DNA of 6,982 nucleotides from NCBI GenBank assembly GCA_023228385.1, contig JALOBF010000081.1, forward strand, positions 1-6,982, in the 5' to 3' direction. The DNA is from Bacilli bacterium (GTDB lineage: Bacteria > Bacillota_I > Bacilli_A > ML615J-28 > CAG-698). Positions 6,532 to 6,982 of this stretch are shown piece after piece; position 1 is the stretch's first letter; every line of letters begins with the position of its first letter. The position numbers were made by a program, and so were the translations under genes. The notes under the pieces were generated by a model. It saw nothing but the letters and a program-made list of their open reading frames with translations. It did no database searches and was not told the origin of the DNA.

Positions 6532-6754
6532 TGTTCTCCTCGCATTGTTCAAGAAATTCTGCCAGTTCTTCTTCTTTTTTATTTACTTCGGATATTTTTA
6601 TAACACAAGTCTTTGACATACAAAACTGACATTTTTCCGGTAATTCGGCGGACTTGGGAGGTTTTACGCGTGTATTTAGAAAAGAGGTAACTAAAAATAA
6701 AGCAATAACGCCGGCGATTATCAAAACCTGTTTCCAAACAATTACTATAAGCAT
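6512..6754 (-). CDS. Small cysteine-bearing membrane protein, unrecognised
   Basis: This 80-residue protein starts with one hydrophobic helix (about 3-25), followed by a basic, proline-containing linker, then KCQFCMSKTC (41-50) with C42, C45 and C50, and an acidic, probably helical tail with C71. The basic residues after the helix suggest that the C-terminal part faces the cytoplasm, where the CxxC could bind a metal or form a redox pair; this is inference. The start is well supported by GGAGG five bases upstream of the ATG. It begins 15 bases after tcdA and overlaps the dCMP deaminase start by 20 bases, so it is firmly in the operon. It does not match FeoB-associated cysteine-rich proteins, which are shorter with glycine-cysteine clusters. 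I know no family for it. Confidence 0.82.
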   Translation of the reverse strand: MLIVIVWKQVLIIAGVIALFLVTSFLNTRVKPPKSAELPEKCQFCMSKTCVIKISEVNKKEEELAEFLEQCEENNESKKN

Positions 6755-6769
6755 ATATCCCTCCGTATT

Positions 6770-6982
6770 TTACCCGGCAATTAATTTTTTAATGATATAA
6801 TCAGCCATAATAATACCGGCAGTCGCCGTTACCGCCATATAAGATCCGAGTCCCGCCGTATTTTGGGGCACTTCTTGGGAGGTTACAACCGGAAAGTTAT
6901 AACCAATACCGTCTTCCCGTAATTTCTTCCGGATGATTTTCGCCAATGGGTCATAAGCGGTTTTACTGATATTCGTTATTTT
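6770..6982 (-). CDS. tcdA: TcdA (tRNA t6A dehydratase), C-terminal 70 residues
   Basis: The minus-strand frame enters from the right edge and ends at TAA (6772-6770). The visible part reads TNISKTAYDPLAKIIRKKLR, then FPVVTSQEVP, then a glycine-containing block GLGSYMAVTATAGIIMADY. This pattern, ISKT....PLA..(I/V)R..LR, a short VV.S.E.P strand and a GS..(F/Y)....AG..MA helix, is the C-terminus of the ThiF/E1-like TcdA (CsdL/YgdL, YrvM) family. TcdA uses ATP to convert t6A at position 37 of ANN-decoding tRNAs into its cyclic form. The adenylation domain with its ATP-binding site lies outside the window. Other ThiF-like proteins (MoeB, ThiF) fit less well. It is the first visible gene of the operon; the promoter must lie to the right. 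Confidence 0.85.
   Translation of the reverse strand, partial: KITNISKTAYDPLAKIIRKKLREDGIGYNFPVVTSQEVPQNTAGLGSYMAVTATAGIIMADYIIKKLIAG

Noticed and set aside
6532..6552. ATG at 6552 as start of the dCMP deaminase
   Set aside because: It lies upstream of the AGGAG that serves the ATG at 6531 and adds seven residues not typical of the family.
1..6982. Mycoplasma-type genetic code (TGA as tryptophan)
   Set aside because: Tryptophans in conserved positions use TGG, and TGA acts as stop in rluD and at ATGA gene overlaps.
1..6982. Mobile element, CRISPR array, tRNA or rRNA gene, defence system
   Set aside because: I found no transposase or integrase frame, no spaced direct repeats, no tRNA-like cloverleaf and no rRNA sequence; nearly every base is assigned to a conserved gene or a short regulatory site.

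Overview
This 6982-base window is a compact stretch of a low-GC, Gram-positive-type bacterial chromosome, most likely Bacillota or a walled or wall-less relative near the Tenericutes. The evidence is the pairing of MutS2 with RNase HIII, a YlbL/SepM-type PDZ-Lon protease, the LspA and RluD genes side by side, strong purine-rich ribosome binding sites, and AT-rich intergenic DNA. Tryptophan is read from TGG and TGA is used as a stop, so the Mycoplasma-type code does not apply. The species cannot be named from the sequence.

Layout, left to right. (1) Bases 1-2064, minus strand: mutS2, cut by the window edge before its C-terminal Smr nuclease domain. (2) Bases 2065-2120: a 56-base divergent promoter region with overlapping -10 elements. 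(3) Bases 2121-3029, plus strand: rnhC (RNase HIII), ending in a probably bidirectional terminator. (4) Bases 3026-3133, minus strand: a convergent 35-codon reading frame for a hydrophobic peptide with its own -10 and a strong ribosome binding site; it shares a CTAG palindrome with rnhC for the two stop codons. (5) Bases 3161-6982, minus strand: a dense operon read right to left: the end of tcdA, a small cysteine-bearing membrane protein, a dCMP deaminase of the eukaryote/T4-like type, a PDZ-Lon membrane protease, an unrecognised three-helix membrane protein, lspA, and rluD, closed by an intrinsic terminator overlapping the rluD stop. Within the operon the genes overlap by 4 to 20 bases, apart from a 15-base gap after tcdA, so translational coupling is likely. 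No gene-free stretch exceeds 300 bases.

How the genes fit together: mutS2 and rnhC are genome- and ribosome-maintenance genes that are often neighbours in Bacillota. The operon mixes tRNA and rRNA modification (TcdA, RluD), thymidylate precursor supply (dCMP deaminase) and envelope proteolysis (PDZ-Lon protease, signal peptidase II), with two uncharacterised membrane proteins in between. I see no mobile element, CRISPR array, phage gene, defence system or RNA gene. The window is mainly housekeeping; the open questions are the three uncharacterised small proteins and the promoter and terminator architecture.
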